A stretch of DNA of 64,000 nt from Bacteroidales bacterium M3 (lineage in GTDB: Bacteria > Bacteroidota > Bacteroidia > Bacteroidales > Muribaculaceae): positions 73,866 to 137,865 of the forward strand of contig LUJN01000044.1 in the NCBI GenBank assembly GCA_001689445.1, written 5' to 3'. This document shows positions 40,915 through 50,360 of this stretch, one piece after another. The notes under the pieces are model-generated. The model saw only the letters and a program-made list of their open reading frames with translations. It did no database searches and was not told where the DNA came from. Position 1 is the first letter of the stretch. Every line of letters begins with the position of its first letter. A program made the translations under genes and the position numbers.

Positions 40915-43437
40915 ATGAAAAAAACGACATTTGGCTACTCGTTTGTCGCTGCAACGGCCTTAGTGCTGGCCGCCTGCTCCGCAGAGGAGTCGCCGATGAC
41001 CGCCGGAGCAGGGCGCATCAACCCGTCGGTTGAGCTTAACTCCGACATCATCACAACAGTGTCCAAGAGCCGGTCGGCGTCAGCCCCCACGGTCGATGAC
41101 TTGAAGCTGTCGCTCAAATCAGCTGACGGCTCCTATTACAAAACCTGGCCGTCGGTGGCGCAGTTCCCCACCGATGAGGCGTTCAAGATTGGAAAATACA
41201 CGCTTGAGGCATCCGTCGGCAGCATCAATGTCGAGGGCTTTGAGAAGCCGTATTACTATGGCAGTACCGAGTTTACCGTCAACGAGGGGCGCACGACCGA
41301 CGTCTCGCTGACAGCCACGCTTGCCAACACGATGGTCTCCATCCAGTACACCGACGCTTTCAAGAAGTATTTCACCTCCTATAGTGCCGAGCTGCACTCC
41401 GAGGGGGGTACCTACATCTCATATGCCGCCGACGAGACCCGTCCCGCCTACCTGCGTCCCGGCAAGGTGACAGTCTCTCTCGACATCACCAAGCCCAACG
41501 GCACGTCGGCCACCATACAGCCCGCGACCATTGACAACGCCGAGGCGCGCCACCACTACCGCCTGACCCTCGATGTCAACGGCGGTGAGGTAGGGGATGC
41601 CGTCCTCTCCATTTCGTTTGACGACGCTCTAGAGCAGGAGACCGTCACCATCAACCTCAGCGACGAGTTGATGAACGCCCCCGCTCCCACGGTGACAGCC
41701 GAGGGCTTCACCCCCGGTCAGGCCGTCAGCGTCTACGAGGGCGAGGCTCCCGCACAGGCAGCCCGCTTCATGGTCAATGCTTCCGGCGGTCTCGGCTCCG
41801 TTACGCTGACAACGCAGTCAGAGTCGCTCATCGCCAAGGGTTGGCCCGCAGAGATTGACCTCATGCGCGCCACCGAGGCCCAGAAGGGCACGATGACTTC
41901 TCTCGGCCTGAAAGCTTCGGGCCTTTGGGTGCGTCCTGAGCGTTTTGCCGTGGTCGACCTCACCGAGGCCATCGCCAATCTTGGTGCCGGCGACGCCGCT
42001 TTCACCGTCGTGGTAAAAGACCAGATGACCAAGGTCAACGATCCCGTGACAATGAATGTCACCGTCGCCCCCGTCACCCTCACAATCACCGGCAACACCG
42101 ACCTTGCCTATGGCGCGAATGAGGCAGAGCTGACTGTGGCATATGATGGAAACGACTTCGACAGCAAGGTGACGTTTGAGACCTCAACCGACAACGGCGC
42201 GACATGGCAGGCTGCCCGCGTGCTTTCGGTCAACGGCGTGGCACGTGCTGCCACCGACTACACCGTGCGCATCGCCGTCCCCTCTGCCGGCACCGTCAAG
42301 GTGCGCGCCCTCTACTGCGGCAAGGCAAAAGAGGCCGCCGATATAGTTCTCGCCCACGGCAAGCTCCTCTATGACATCTCGGTTGATGCCTATGCTACAA
42401 AGGCTCTTGTCAAGATTTCCGGCACCTCGGCCGAGAACATCGCCCAGATAGTCAACTATGGCGTGGTGACCCTCAACGGCGCGACTAAGGAGGCCGACCA
42501 TCGCGATGCGGTTAACGGTATAATTACCCTTACCGGCCTTAGTGGAGCGACACAGTACACAATGACCCTGACTCTTCCCGACGGGCAGGAGTCGGATGAG
42601 GTTACATTCACCACCGAAAGCATTTCCGTTCTGCCCAACGGCGACTTCGAGAATACGGTGGCACTTGGCTCCATGACAATAAACAGTGGCGGTCCGTACT
42701 ACGATACAAGGCTAAACGTGAACAAGCATCAGAATACCACTGAATATAATGTCAGCGAGGCTACAGGTTGGGCTACTACCAATGCCAAGACTCTTAACGT
42801 TAATGCATCCAACAAAAATACGTGGTATGTGCTACCTTCGGTTGAGATTGACAACGCCAACAAGCAGAATGGCTCTAATGCGATGAAATTGCGTAATGTG
42901 GCATGGGATAACAGCGGCGTTGACATTCCCAAATACAATCATGGCGGTTCATTGCCTTATCCCAAGTATAGCAATGGTCCCGTGCCGACTATAAAGTATA
43001 AGGCTGTCGCCAAGGCTTTCCTTGGTTCTTACGCATACAATACCGCCTCTAATAGCGAGACATATTCGGAGGGCGTGAATTTTGCCTCTCGTCCGTCATC
43101 GCTGTCAGGGTATTATAAGTATGAGGCAACAGCCGATGGCTCCGACAACGGAGTGGTGAAAGTGGAGCTTATCGGTGAGTCAGCCGGCAGTGAGGTTGTC
43201 ATTGCTGCCGGAACGGCCCGTCTTTCGGCTTCCGGCGATTTCAAGTCATTCTCTATCCCGTTGACTTATTCTCATTTTGGCGTTAAGGCCACTCGCCTTA
43301 AGATAATGGTTGCTGCCTCCGGCCATTCAGGGTCTATCTCATCCGAGACTTCTGCTGTCAAGACCGTTGACGACAAGCCGTCGGCAACCTCTACAGGCAA
43401 TGCGCTTTGGGTCGACAACCTGACATTTGTATATTAA
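40915..43437 (+). CDS. Surface lipoprotein: DUF4493 domain plus PCMD-like C-terminus
   Basis: 840-residue exported lipoprotein, leader FVAATALVLAACSAEES with lipobox Cys. Residues ~30-250 match DUF4493: a YKTWPSVAQFP segment, GFEKPYYYGSTEFTVNEGRTTDVSLTATLANTMVSI-type strands, and ADETRPAYLRPG. Ig-like modules follow (~255-470), then an FN3-like module, and from GDFENTV (~580) a PCMD-like beta-sandwich ending in NALWVDNLTFVY. First gene of a six-gene operon (gaps of -8 to +27 bp). The 3' part from ~42600 is AT-richer than the 5' part. PCMD means putative carbohydrate metabolism domain, but no catalytic function is established; an adhesive or structural surface role is as likely. A hairpin GGGCAT/ATGCCC is in its leader at 40842-40857. 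Confidence 0.82.
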   Translation: MKKTTFGYSFVAATALVLAACSAEESPMTAGAGRINPSVELNSDIITTVSKSRSASAPTVDDLKLSLKSADGSYYKTWPSVAQFPTDEAFKIGKYTLEASVGSINVEGFEKPYYYGSTEFTVNEGRTTDVSLTATLANTMVSIQYTDAFKKYFTSYSAELHSEGGTYISYAADETRPAYLRPGKVTVSLDITKPNGTSATIQPATIDNAEARHHYRLTLDVNGGEVGDAVLSISFDDALEQETVTINLSDELMNAPAPTVTAEGFTPGQAVSVYEGEAPAQAARFMVNASGGLGSVTLTTQSESLIAKGWPAEIDLMRATEAQKGTMTSLGLKASGLWVRPERFAVVDLTEAIANLGAGDAAFTVVVKDQMTKVNDPVTMNVTVAPVTLTITGNTDLAYGANEAELTVAYDGNDFDSKVTFETSTDNGATWQAARVLSVNGVARAATDYTVRIAVPSAGTVKVRALYCGKAKEAADIVLAHGKLLYDISVDAYATKALVKISGTSAENIAQIVNYGVVTLNGATKEADHRDAVNGIITLTGLSGATQYTMTLTLPDGQESDEVTFTTESISVLPNGDFENTVALGSMTINSGGPYYDTRLNVNKHQNTTEYNVSEATGWATTNAKTLNVNASNKNTWYVLPSVEIDNANKQNGSNAMKLRNVAWDNSGVDIPKYNHGGSLPYPKYSNGPVPTIKYKAVAKAFLGSYAYNTASNSETYSEGVNFASRPSSLSGYYKYEATADGSDNGVVKVELIGESAGSEVVIAAGTARLSASGDFKSFSIPLTYSHFGVKATRLKIMVAASGHSGSISSETSAVKTVDDKPSATSTGNALWVDNLTFVY

Positions 43438-43458
43438 TCCCACGAATATCCAATACAG

Positions 43459-44973
43459 ATGAAAAAGATATATAGCATACTTATGGCGCTTGCAGTCATA
43501 GTGACGGTAAGCTCCTGCTCAAAAGACGACTATTGGAAGACCACCGTCGACAGCGATGGTGAGGGCACGGTCAACCTTGCAAAGGTTAAGGATGACCTGC
43601 AGGTCGTCACCGCCGAGACTACTGTCGGCGAGGACAAGTCGCCAAAGGCTCGTGACACCTACGACACCTCCGACTTTATCGTGAAAATCCTCAATGCCGA
43701 CGACATGTCGGTGATGAAGACCTGGCAACACAAGGATATGCCCGAGGTGTTCACCCTCCCTGTAGGGGAATATGTGGTAAACGTCATCTCCCACGACCAG
43801 GCTCTACAGGCTTGGGAGACCCCCTATTATGAGGGGCAGTCCGAGAAGTTCTCCATCGAGAACGGCAAGATTACCGACATAGGCACTATCGTCTGCAAGC
43901 TTGCCAACGTCAAAGTGTCGATACGCTACAGCGACCAGCTCCGCAAGGCCCTCGGCGACGACGTGACTGTCACCGTGTTGATGAACGATGGCGGACAGCT
44001 CGTCTACACCCCTGCCGAGACTCGTGCCGGCTACTTCAAGTTTATCGAAAACTCCCACACTCTCGTTGCAACCTTTGAGGGCAGCATATCGGGCAATCAT
44101 GAGACCCTGCGCAAGGCATATACCGACATCGAGCCGGGACAGCACCGTATAATTACCTTCAAGATCAAGAATGGTGACGGCACGATACCCGATGCCACAG
44201 GCGGTATCATTATCGGCGACGGCCTGATACTCGACACATCGGTTACGGTGGTCGACAAGGACGGCAATGTAGTTGTTGATGAGGATATCATTGAGGGTGA
44301 CCGTCCCATCGAGGGTGAGGACACTGACGCTCCCGTCGTTACAGCCAACCCCGCGAGCGGCACCACGTTCACCGACAACCTCAGCGTCTCGTTGACCGCC
44401 ACACAGTCGGCGACCATCTACTACACGCTCGACGGTACCCCCGCCACCACGGCATCCACGCGCTACACCGCGCCTATCGCCCTGACGGCTACGACAACCA
44501 TCAACACTCTCGCTGTCGCATCCAACGGCAAGCAGGCCGCTCAGACTTTCAGCTACACCAAGGCTGCCGTATCGGCAGGAATAAAGATTGAACCGATCGA
44601 GATGAAGCTTGCCCCCGAGACCAACAAGGTTGCCGAGCTGACCGACGGTAATGTGAATATCCACTCCGACAACGGCATCGCCCACTTCTACGTTAAGATA
44701 GAGTCTACGAGCGACGACTTTATGGCTGCTGTCTCCGACCTGTTGCCGACCGAGTTTGACCTCGCATATCCTCCTGCCGACAATGTCAGCAACCTGCGTG
44801 ACGACCTCGGCTTCCCCGTAGGGGATGATGTGATTGGCGCTCACGACCTCAACTTTAACATCACACAGTTCTTTGCCATGCTGGTGTTCCCCGGCGAGCA
44901 CAAGTTCACTCTTGAAGTTGTGGATGCCTCCGGCAACAAGAAGTCTGAAACCCTTATCCTCATAGCTGAATAA
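43459..44973 (+). CDS. Surface lipoprotein: DUF4493 domain plus chitobiase-type C-terminal-like domain
   Basis: 504-residue lipoprotein with leader LAVIVTVSSCSKDDYW. The first ~240 residues fit DUF4493 (MKTWQHKDMPEVFTLPVGEYVV, ETPYYEGQSEKFSIENGKITDI, PAETRAGYFKF). Around 290-365 is a repeat of the CHB_HEX_C type, seen as ASGTTFTDNLSVSL ... TIYYTLDGTPAT ... TINTLAVASNG, a beta module common on surface and adhesin proteins. The final ~130 residues (IEPIEMKLAPETNKVAELTD ... FTLEVVDASGNKKSE) form another beta-rich part with DUF4493-type C-terminal character. It follows the first operon gene by 21 bp and precedes the next by 5 bp. Confidence 0.8.
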   Translation: MKKIYSILMALAVIVTVSSCSKDDYWKTTVDSDGEGTVNLAKVKDDLQVVTAETTVGEDKSPKARDTYDTSDFIVKILNADDMSVMKTWQHKDMPEVFTLPVGEYVVNVISHDQALQAWETPYYEGQSEKFSIENGKITDIGTIVCKLANVKVSIRYSDQLRKALGDDVTVTVLMNDGGQLVYTPAETRAGYFKFIENSHTLVATFEGSISGNHETLRKAYTDIEPGQHRIITFKIKNGDGTIPDATGGIIIGDGLILDTSVTVVDKDGNVVVDEDIIEGDRPIEGEDTDAPVVTANPASGTTFTDNLSVSLTATQSATIYYTLDGTPATTASTRYTAPIALTATTTINTLAVASNGKQAAQTFSYTKAAVSAGIKIEPIEMKLAPETNKVAELTDGNVNIHSDNGIAHFYVKIESTSDDFMAAVSDLLPTEFDLAYPPADNVSNLRDDLGFPVGDDVIGAHDLNFNITQFFAMLVFPGEHKFTLEVVDASGNKKSETLILIAE

Positions 44974-44978
44974 TAGAA

Positions 44979-47120
44979 ATGAAAAAGTTATCGATATATT
45001 TCATTGCGTCGCTGCTTGCCGCAGGCTTCACCGCCTGCAGCGAGCAGGACGAGGCGATGGGCGGTGAGGGCCGAGTGTCGCTCCACACCGTCGTCAACTC
45101 CAACATAAAGGTATATTCGCGTGCCGCCTCCGAGCAGGAACTTGCCGATGGCTGCACCATCTGGATATCGAGCGAGAAGGGTCTCGTGCGCAAGTACCGG
45201 GGCATCTCCAATGTCCCCTCTGAGATATGGCTCGTGGCCGGCAATTATGTCGCCGAGGCATGGACGGGCGACAGCGTGCCGGCATCCTTCGACAAGCGTT
45301 ACTTCAAGGGCTACCAGCCGTTCACCGTCAGTGGCGGCGGGGCGACCAACGTCAACCTCAAGTGCAAGATAGCCAACGTGGTGGCCTCGGTCAATTATTC
45401 CCCCAACGTCGATGAGGTGCTCAAGGACTACACCATGACCGTATCCCACACCCGTGGCGAGCTGACGTTCAACGGCCGCGATGAGCGTAAGGGCTACTTT
45501 ATGATGCCCAACGGCGTTACCTCGCTCAACTGGACTGTCAGCGGCCACAAGACCGACGGCAGCGAGTACACCAAGAGCGGTGTCATCGAGAACGTCAAGC
45601 GCGCCACCGAATATAAGCTCGATGTTGTCTACAACAACACCCCCATAGGCGAGGCCGGAGCAGGACTTCTCACGGTCACAGTCGATGAGTCGACTGTTGA
45701 TGTCGAGGATGAGATTGTCATCACCGCCGCCCCCGAGATTGTGGGCGTGGGCTTCAATATCGCCGAGCCGCTCTATTGCGAGGCCGGCAAGGTAGGCCGC
45801 CAGTCGCTCTACGTCACCGCCGCCACGTCGCTCAAGAGCGTGACGCTGGCCTGCGACAAGGCCGGGCTTCCCGCCGGTGGGGTAGACCTCATGGCGATGG
45901 ACGAGGCCACAAGCGCGGCTCTCGACGCAAAGGGCGTGAATGCCATCTACACTCATGATGCGGAACTCGACCTGTCTAACATGAAGATAAACTTTGAGGA
46001 GGCGTTCACTAATGCTCTTCCCGACGGGATGTATGAGTTTGTCGTGACTGCCGTCGACAATTTCGACAAGCAGCGCACTGTGACATTCTCCCTCTCGACG
46101 ACCATTCCTGCCACCACGGCCAACGATGCCGTTCCCGCAGCGGTATGGGCCACCCACGCCACTCTTACCGGCACGGTTGTCAAGGATGGTATTGCCAAGG
46201 TCGGTTTCAACTATCGCGCCAAGGGCACCGAGGCGTGGTCGCACGTTGACGGCACTGTAAGCGGCAAGGCTTACTCGGCACAGCTCACGGGCCTCACCCC
46301 CGGCACTGAGTATGAGTATGTCGCCACCGGCGATGATTTCGTAGCGGAGGAAATCAAGACTTTCACTACCGAGGCTGCCGCACAGGTTCCCAATGGAGGA
46401 TTCGAGGATTGGAACACCTCGTCCACGGCATATCTGCTTTACGCTCCCGATGGCGAGATGTTCTGGGACAGCGGTAACCACGGTTCGACCCTTGTCGGTG
46501 GAAGCAGCAACAACATCACTACTCCGACGACAGAGGTTAAGCACTCCGGCAATTACGGTGCATCGCTTGCATCGAAGTATGTAGTTTTGAAGTTTGCCGC
46601 CGGCAATGCCTTCACGGGCAAGTATCTCAAGACCGATGGTACAAACGGTATCCTTGGTTTCGGACGTCCGTTCGCCTCTCGTCCTGTTGCCCTGAAAGGC
46701 TATGTCAAGTACAAGACAGGAGTCATCAATCGAGGCAAGCAGAGCGACCTCCCCTCCGATGCCGGTGTGACGGTCAAGGAGTCAAATGATATAGGCGTTG
46801 TCTATGTGGCTATCCTCGATGACCAGATGGAGGAGTACAACGGCGAGAGCTTCCCGTTCATCATCAAGACCAAACCGGCCGAGCGTCGTCTCTTTGACCG
46901 CAACGACTCCCGCGTGATAGGCTTCGGTGAGAAGACTTGGAACGAGAATACTCCCGGAGAGGGAATGATTGAGTTCACAATTCCCATCGACTATAGCCGC
47001 ACGGATGTCAAGGCATCCAATGTGCTGATAGTATGCTCGGCAAGCTACTTCGGCGACTACTTCGTCGGATGCGACACGAGCGAGATGTATGTCGATGACC
47101 TTGAATTTATTTATGAATAG
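44979..47120 (+). CDS. Surface lipoprotein: DUF4493, FN3-like and PCMD domains
   Basis: 713-residue lipoprotein, leader MKKLSIYFIASLLAAGFTAC with Cys at 20. DUF4493 occupies ~25-240 (GNYVAEAWTGDSVPASFDKR ... ANVVASVNYSPNVDEVLKDY). Ig-like and FN3-like modules (~250-465, ending KTFTTEAAAQVPN) lead to the PCMD at ~470-713: GGFEDWNTSSTAY, MFWDSGNHGSTLVGG, GKYLKTDGTNGILGFGRPF, VGCDTSEMYVDDLEF. The last PCMD gene of the operon (48756) shares the KTDGTNGIL block. Its stop overlaps the next start by eight bases, indicating coupled translation with the first barrel-like protein. Confidence 0.84.
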   Translation: MKKLSIYFIASLLAAGFTACSEQDEAMGGEGRVSLHTVVNSNIKVYSRAASEQELADGCTIWISSEKGLVRKYRGISNVPSEIWLVAGNYVAEAWTGDSVPASFDKRYFKGYQPFTVSGGGATNVNLKCKIANVVASVNYSPNVDEVLKDYTMTVSHTRGELTFNGRDERKGYFMMPNGVTSLNWTVSGHKTDGSEYTKSGVIENVKRATEYKLDVVYNNTPIGEAGAGLLTVTVDESTVDVEDEIVITAAPEIVGVGFNIAEPLYCEAGKVGRQSLYVTAATSLKSVTLACDKAGLPAGGVDLMAMDEATSAALDAKGVNAIYTHDAELDLSNMKINFEEAFTNALPDGMYEFVVTAVDNFDKQRTVTFSLSTTIPATTANDAVPAAVWATHATLTGTVVKDGIAKVGFNYRAKGTEAWSHVDGTVSGKAYSAQLTGLTPGTEYEYVATGDDFVAEEIKTFTTEAAAQVPNGGFEDWNTSSTAYLLYAPDGEMFWDSGNHGSTLVGGSSNNITTPTTEVKHSGNYGASLASKYVVLKFAAGNAFTGKYLKTDGTNGILGFGRPFASRPVALKGYVKYKTGVINRGKQSDLPSDAGVTVKESNDIGVVYVAILDDQMEEYNGESFPFIIKTKPAERRLFDRNDSRVIGFGEKTWNENTPGEGMIEFTIPIDYSRTDVKASNVLIVCSASYFGDYFVGCDTSEMYVDDLEFIYE

Positions 47121-47853
47121 GACTCATAGAGTTTTTATCCCGATATTGTTCTTGCTCATGGGCGCGTTTTGCGCCCATGGGCAAGAGCCTTTTAAGCGCG
47201 GCCTTGAAATGACGTCGTTTGTCCCCAAGGGACAATGGGTGGCGGGATTCAGTGTCAGCTATGCCCAGTCGTCGATGGACAACTACCAGTTTCTTATCGT
47301 CGAGGGACTGTCGGGCGACAACTACACGTTCAAGGTCAGCCCGATGGTGTGCTACATCTTCAAGGACAATCTCGGCGTGGGAGGCAAGTTTGGCTACCAG
47401 CGCACGCTCAACAAGATAGAGCGCGGCAAGGCGGTCATCGACTCGGAGACCAACTATGACCTCGACCACCTATACAGTCTCGCCCACAATTACTATGGCA
47501 TGGCCATATTCCGCAACTACATCAGCCTGGGGCATAGTAAGCGTTTCGGGCTGTTCAACGAGGTGCAGTTGCAGATGGGTGGAGGACAGTCCAAGCTCGT
47601 CAACGGCAGCGGTGACTCGCTGACGGGGACCTATGAGAAAAACTATTCGCTCGACATTGGGCTTGCCCCGGGCATAATAGTGTTTCTCAACAACTATTCG
47701 GCTCTTGAGGTCAATGTCGGGGTGCTCGGGTTCAGCTACACCCACACCAAGTCGATTACCGACCAGATATATATCGCCGACCGCAACTCCCGTTCGGCCA
47801 ACTTCAAGATCAACCTGTTTTCAATCACTTTCGGAATGGCATTTTACCTGTAG
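47113..47853 (+). CDS. Outer-membrane beta-barrel-like protein, paralogue 1
   Basis: 246 residues from the ATG at 47113, which gives a proper signal peptide (VFIPILFLLMGAFCAHGQ); the upstream in-frame ATG lies inside the preceding coding sequence. The mature protein is a series of alternating, aromatic-rich strands (FVPKGQWVAGFSVSYAQSS, NLGVGGKFGYQRTL, FRNYISLGHSKRFGLFNEVQ) and ends in FKINLFSITFGMAFYL with a C-terminal aromatic-leucine strand, as in outer-membrane barrels of about 8-10 strands. It is clearly homologous to the next gene. Its coupling to the PCMD lipoprotein suggests that the barrel anchors or exports the surface lipoproteins (inference). Confidence 0.78.
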   Translation: MNRTHRVFIPILFLLMGAFCAHGQEPFKRGLEMTSFVPKGQWVAGFSVSYAQSSMDNYQFLIVEGLSGDNYTFKVSPMVCYIFKDNLGVGGKFGYQRTLNKIERGKAVIDSETNYDLDHLYSLAHNYYGMAIFRNYISLGHSKRFGLFNEVQLQMGGGQSKLVNGSGDSLTGTYEKNYSLDIGLAPGIIVFLNNYSALEVNVGVLGFSYTHTKSITDQIYIADRNSRSANFKINLFSITFGMAFYL

Positions 47854-47858
47854 GCATC

Positions 47859-48728
47859 ATGAAGCATCTGATATATATCATTACGGCTATCGCGCTTATG
47901 CCGCTCGCGGGTAGGGCATCAGGCATTCCTGTCGACACGGTGGAGACCGTTAGGACGCGCCCCGTCATCGAGGAAGTGATTCCCGCCAGCCCGCTTGACG
48001 AGAAGGTGATTGTAGGCTCCGACACGGTGAGCATCATCATCCCCGAGAGAAATTTAGGCCGCTATGACCGTGGGCTGTTCAACTACCTGTTCATCCCCAA
48101 AGGGCAGTGGGCGTTCGGGCTTACGGCCTCTTACGGCGAATTCAACGCTGACGACGTGCAGATACTCTCCCTGCTCAAGGACTTTGACTTCAAGGGTAAG
48201 ATGTATTCCATCAAGCCCTCTGTGGCCTACTTTGTGCGCAACAACCAGTCGGTGGGAATGAAGCTGACCTATAGCCGTGGCATCGCCGACCTGGGAAAAC
48301 TGTCGCTCGACATTGACGAGGACCTCAGCTTCACCATCTCCGACGTGAGCTATTACTCGCAGACCTACTCGGCGTCCATCTTCTACCGCAGCTATATCGG
48401 CCTGGGAACGGCAAAGCGCTTCGGCATCTTCAATGAGGTCGACCTCGCGTTCGGCAGCGGCTCGCAGCGGTTCAAGCGTTACTACAACGGCGAGTTGCGC
48501 GACACACGCACTACTTCGGCCGAAGGACGTCTCAGTTTCAGCCCGGGATTGACGGTCTTTATCATGGACTATGCGAGCTTCAACGTGTCGTTTGGCGTGT
48601 TCGGCCTCTATTTCAAGAACGAGAAGCAGCGCACCAACGACGTCGAGGAGGGCTCGCGGTTCTCATCGGGCGCAAATTTCAAGATTAATCTGTTTAACAT
48701 AAACTTCGGGATAGGCATACACATTTAG
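47859..48728 (+). CDS. Outer-membrane beta-barrel-like protein, paralogue 2
   Basis: 289 residues, signal peptide MKHLIYIITAIALMPLAGRAS, then an extra ~45-residue N-terminal segment (VDTVETVRTRPVIEEVIPAS) absent from paralogue 1. The barrel part repeats the same landmarks: FIPKGQWAFGLTASYG, NQSVGMKLTYSRG, FYRSYIGLGTAKRFGIFNEVDL, LSFSPGLTVFIMDYASFNVSFGVFG and the end FKINLFNINFGIGIHI. Tandem duplication of the preceding gene followed by divergence is the simplest origin. The 5-bp gap keeps it in the operon. No pore or enzymatic function is evident from sequence. Confidence 0.78.
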   Translation: MKHLIYIITAIALMPLAGRASGIPVDTVETVRTRPVIEEVIPASPLDEKVIVGSDTVSIIIPERNLGRYDRGLFNYLFIPKGQWAFGLTASYGEFNADDVQILSLLKDFDFKGKMYSIKPSVAYFVRNNQSVGMKLTYSRGIADLGKLSLDIDEDLSFTISDVSYYSQTYSASIFYRSYIGLGTAKRFGIFNEVDLAFGSGSQRFKRYYNGELRDTRTTSAEGRLSFSPGLTVFIMDYASFNVSFGVFGLYFKNEKQRTNDVEEGSRFSSGANFKINLFNINFGIGIHI

Positions 48729-48755
48729 CCTCTGAAGTGACAGGCAAGAACACGT

Positions 48756-50348
48756 ATGACGGTTATTGATTCGAGATACATAGTGACGCGCCTTTTGGTG
48801 GCGATGGCGGCCTTGGCGTCGGTATTGCTGGCGGGGTGCATAAAGAATGACATCCCCTATCCTCATACTCAAGCTGAATTTCTCACCATAGCCGCGCAAG
48901 GGCAGGTGAAGGCGGCGACGATCGATGCCTCGACCAATACCGTGACGCTCTATCTCGGCGAGGAGGTGGATATAAAGAATGTGGAGCTTACGGAGTTTAC
49001 CCTCACCGACGGGGCATATGTCAACGGCACCGACCTCACCGACGGCATCGACCTTGCCGAGCCGCTGGAGGTGACTTTGACCCTATACACTACCGACTAC
49101 CACTGGATTATTCGGGCGGAGCAGGAGATTGAACGCTACTTCACCGTCGCTGCGCAGGTCGGCTCGTCGGAGATTGACGTCCCGGCTCATCGCGTGGTGG
49201 CCTATGTGCCGTTACAGGCATCGCTTGCCGAGGTCAAGGTTACATCCCTGAAGCTCGGCCCCACGGGATCCACTGTTACGCCTGAACTGGAGGGAAAGAC
49301 TGTCGACTTCAGCAATCCCGTGGAGGTGACTGTGAGTGCATACGGGCGTTCAGAGACATGGACCATATATGTGGCGCAGACCGAGAGCACCGTCTCTACC
49401 GACCGTGTGGACGCATGGACCCGCGTGGCATGGGCCTACGGCACGGCACAGGAGGGGAAGAACAACGGCTTCCAGTATCGCGAGGCGTCGGCTACGGAGT
49501 GGGACGATGTGCCTCAGGACTGGATTACTGCCAACGGCGGCAGCATGACGGCGCGCCTCGTTCACCTCAAGCCCGACACGCGCTATGTTGTCCGCGCCTA
49601 TTCCGACAGCGACTATGGCATGGAGGTAGAGTTTACCACCGGCAGCGTCGTGCAGATGCCCAACAGTGCCCTCGACGAGTGGTGGAAGGATGGCAAGGTA
49701 TGGTGTCCCTGGCCCGAGGGTGGCACGCCATTCTGGGGCACGGGCAACAAGGGTGCGACAACCCTTGGCGAAAGCAACTCGATACCTACCGACGATACAA
49801 GCACCGGCAAGGGGCAGGCCGCCAAGCTGGAGACTCGCTTTGTCGGCATCGGTGCGCTCGGCAAGATTGCCGCCGGCAACATCTTCTCGGGCGAGTACGT
49901 CAAGACCGACGGCACAAACGGCATATTGAGCTTCGGACGCCCGTTCACCGAACGGCCCACCCGCCTCACGGGCTATGCCAAGTACACCTGCGTCCCCATA
50001 AGTAACTCCTCTGCCGAGATGGCCTATCTGAAGGGGCGTCCCGACACGGCGCAGATATACATCGCGCTCGCCGATTGGATTGAGCCGCTGGAGATACGCA
50101 CCAACCCCAAGAATCGACAGCTTTTTGACCCCGCCGACCCCGCCGTCATAGCCTACGGCACGGTGCAGTATGGCGAGACAGTAGGGGAGTACCGGAAGTT
50201 TGACATTACCCTCGACTACCGCGCCACCAACCGCACCCCCCGCTACATCCTCGTCGTCGCCTCCGCAAGCAAATACGGCGACTACTTCACCGGCGGCAAC
50301 GGCTCCATCCTTTGGCTCGACGACCTCAACCTCGAGTACGACTACTGA
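48756..50348 (+). CDS. PCMD-domain surface lipoprotein
   Basis: 530-residue lipoprotein, leader LLVAMAALASVLLAGC. Two N-terminal Ig-like modules (~30-210) with conserved WIIRAEQEIERYF and WTIYVAQTE strands precede an FN3-like module (LVHLKPDTRYVVRAYSDSDYG) and the PCMD from ~300: LDEWWKDGKVWCPWPEGG, FWGTGNKGATTLGE, GEYVKTDGTNGILSFGRPF, SKYGDYFTGGNGSILWLDDL. Unlike the other lipoproteins of the operon it lacks DUF4493. It is the last gene; a chimeric palindromic element begins 12 bp after the stop. Confidence 0.84.
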   Translation: MTVIDSRYIVTRLLVAMAALASVLLAGCIKNDIPYPHTQAEFLTIAAQGQVKAATIDASTNTVTLYLGEEVDIKNVELTEFTLTDGAYVNGTDLTDGIDLAEPLEVTLTLYTTDYHWIIRAEQEIERYFTVAAQVGSSEIDVPAHRVVAYVPLQASLAEVKVTSLKLGPTGSTVTPELEGKTVDFSNPVEVTVSAYGRSETWTIYVAQTESTVSTDRVDAWTRVAWAYGTAQEGKNNGFQYREASATEWDDVPQDWITANGGSMTARLVHLKPDTRYVVRAYSDSDYGMEVEFTTGSVVQMPNSALDEWWKDGKVWCPWPEGGTPFWGTGNKGATTLGESNSIPTDDTSTGKGQAAKLETRFVGIGALGKIAAGNIFSGEYVKTDGTNGILSFGRPFTERPTRLTGYAKYTCVPISNSSAEMAYLKGRPDTAQIYIALADWIEPLEIRTNPKNRQLFDPADPAVIAYGTVQYGETVGEYRKFDITLDYRATNRTPRYILVVASASKYGDYFTGGNGSILWLDDLNLEYDY

Positions 50349-50360
50349 TCCCGCGCCGCA

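Noticed and set aside
44988..46544. Open frame of 518 codons on the minus strand inside the third DUF4493 gene
   Set aside because: Fully contained in a lipoprotein gene with clear leader and domains; no promoter, no recognisable product. A GC-rich shadow frame.
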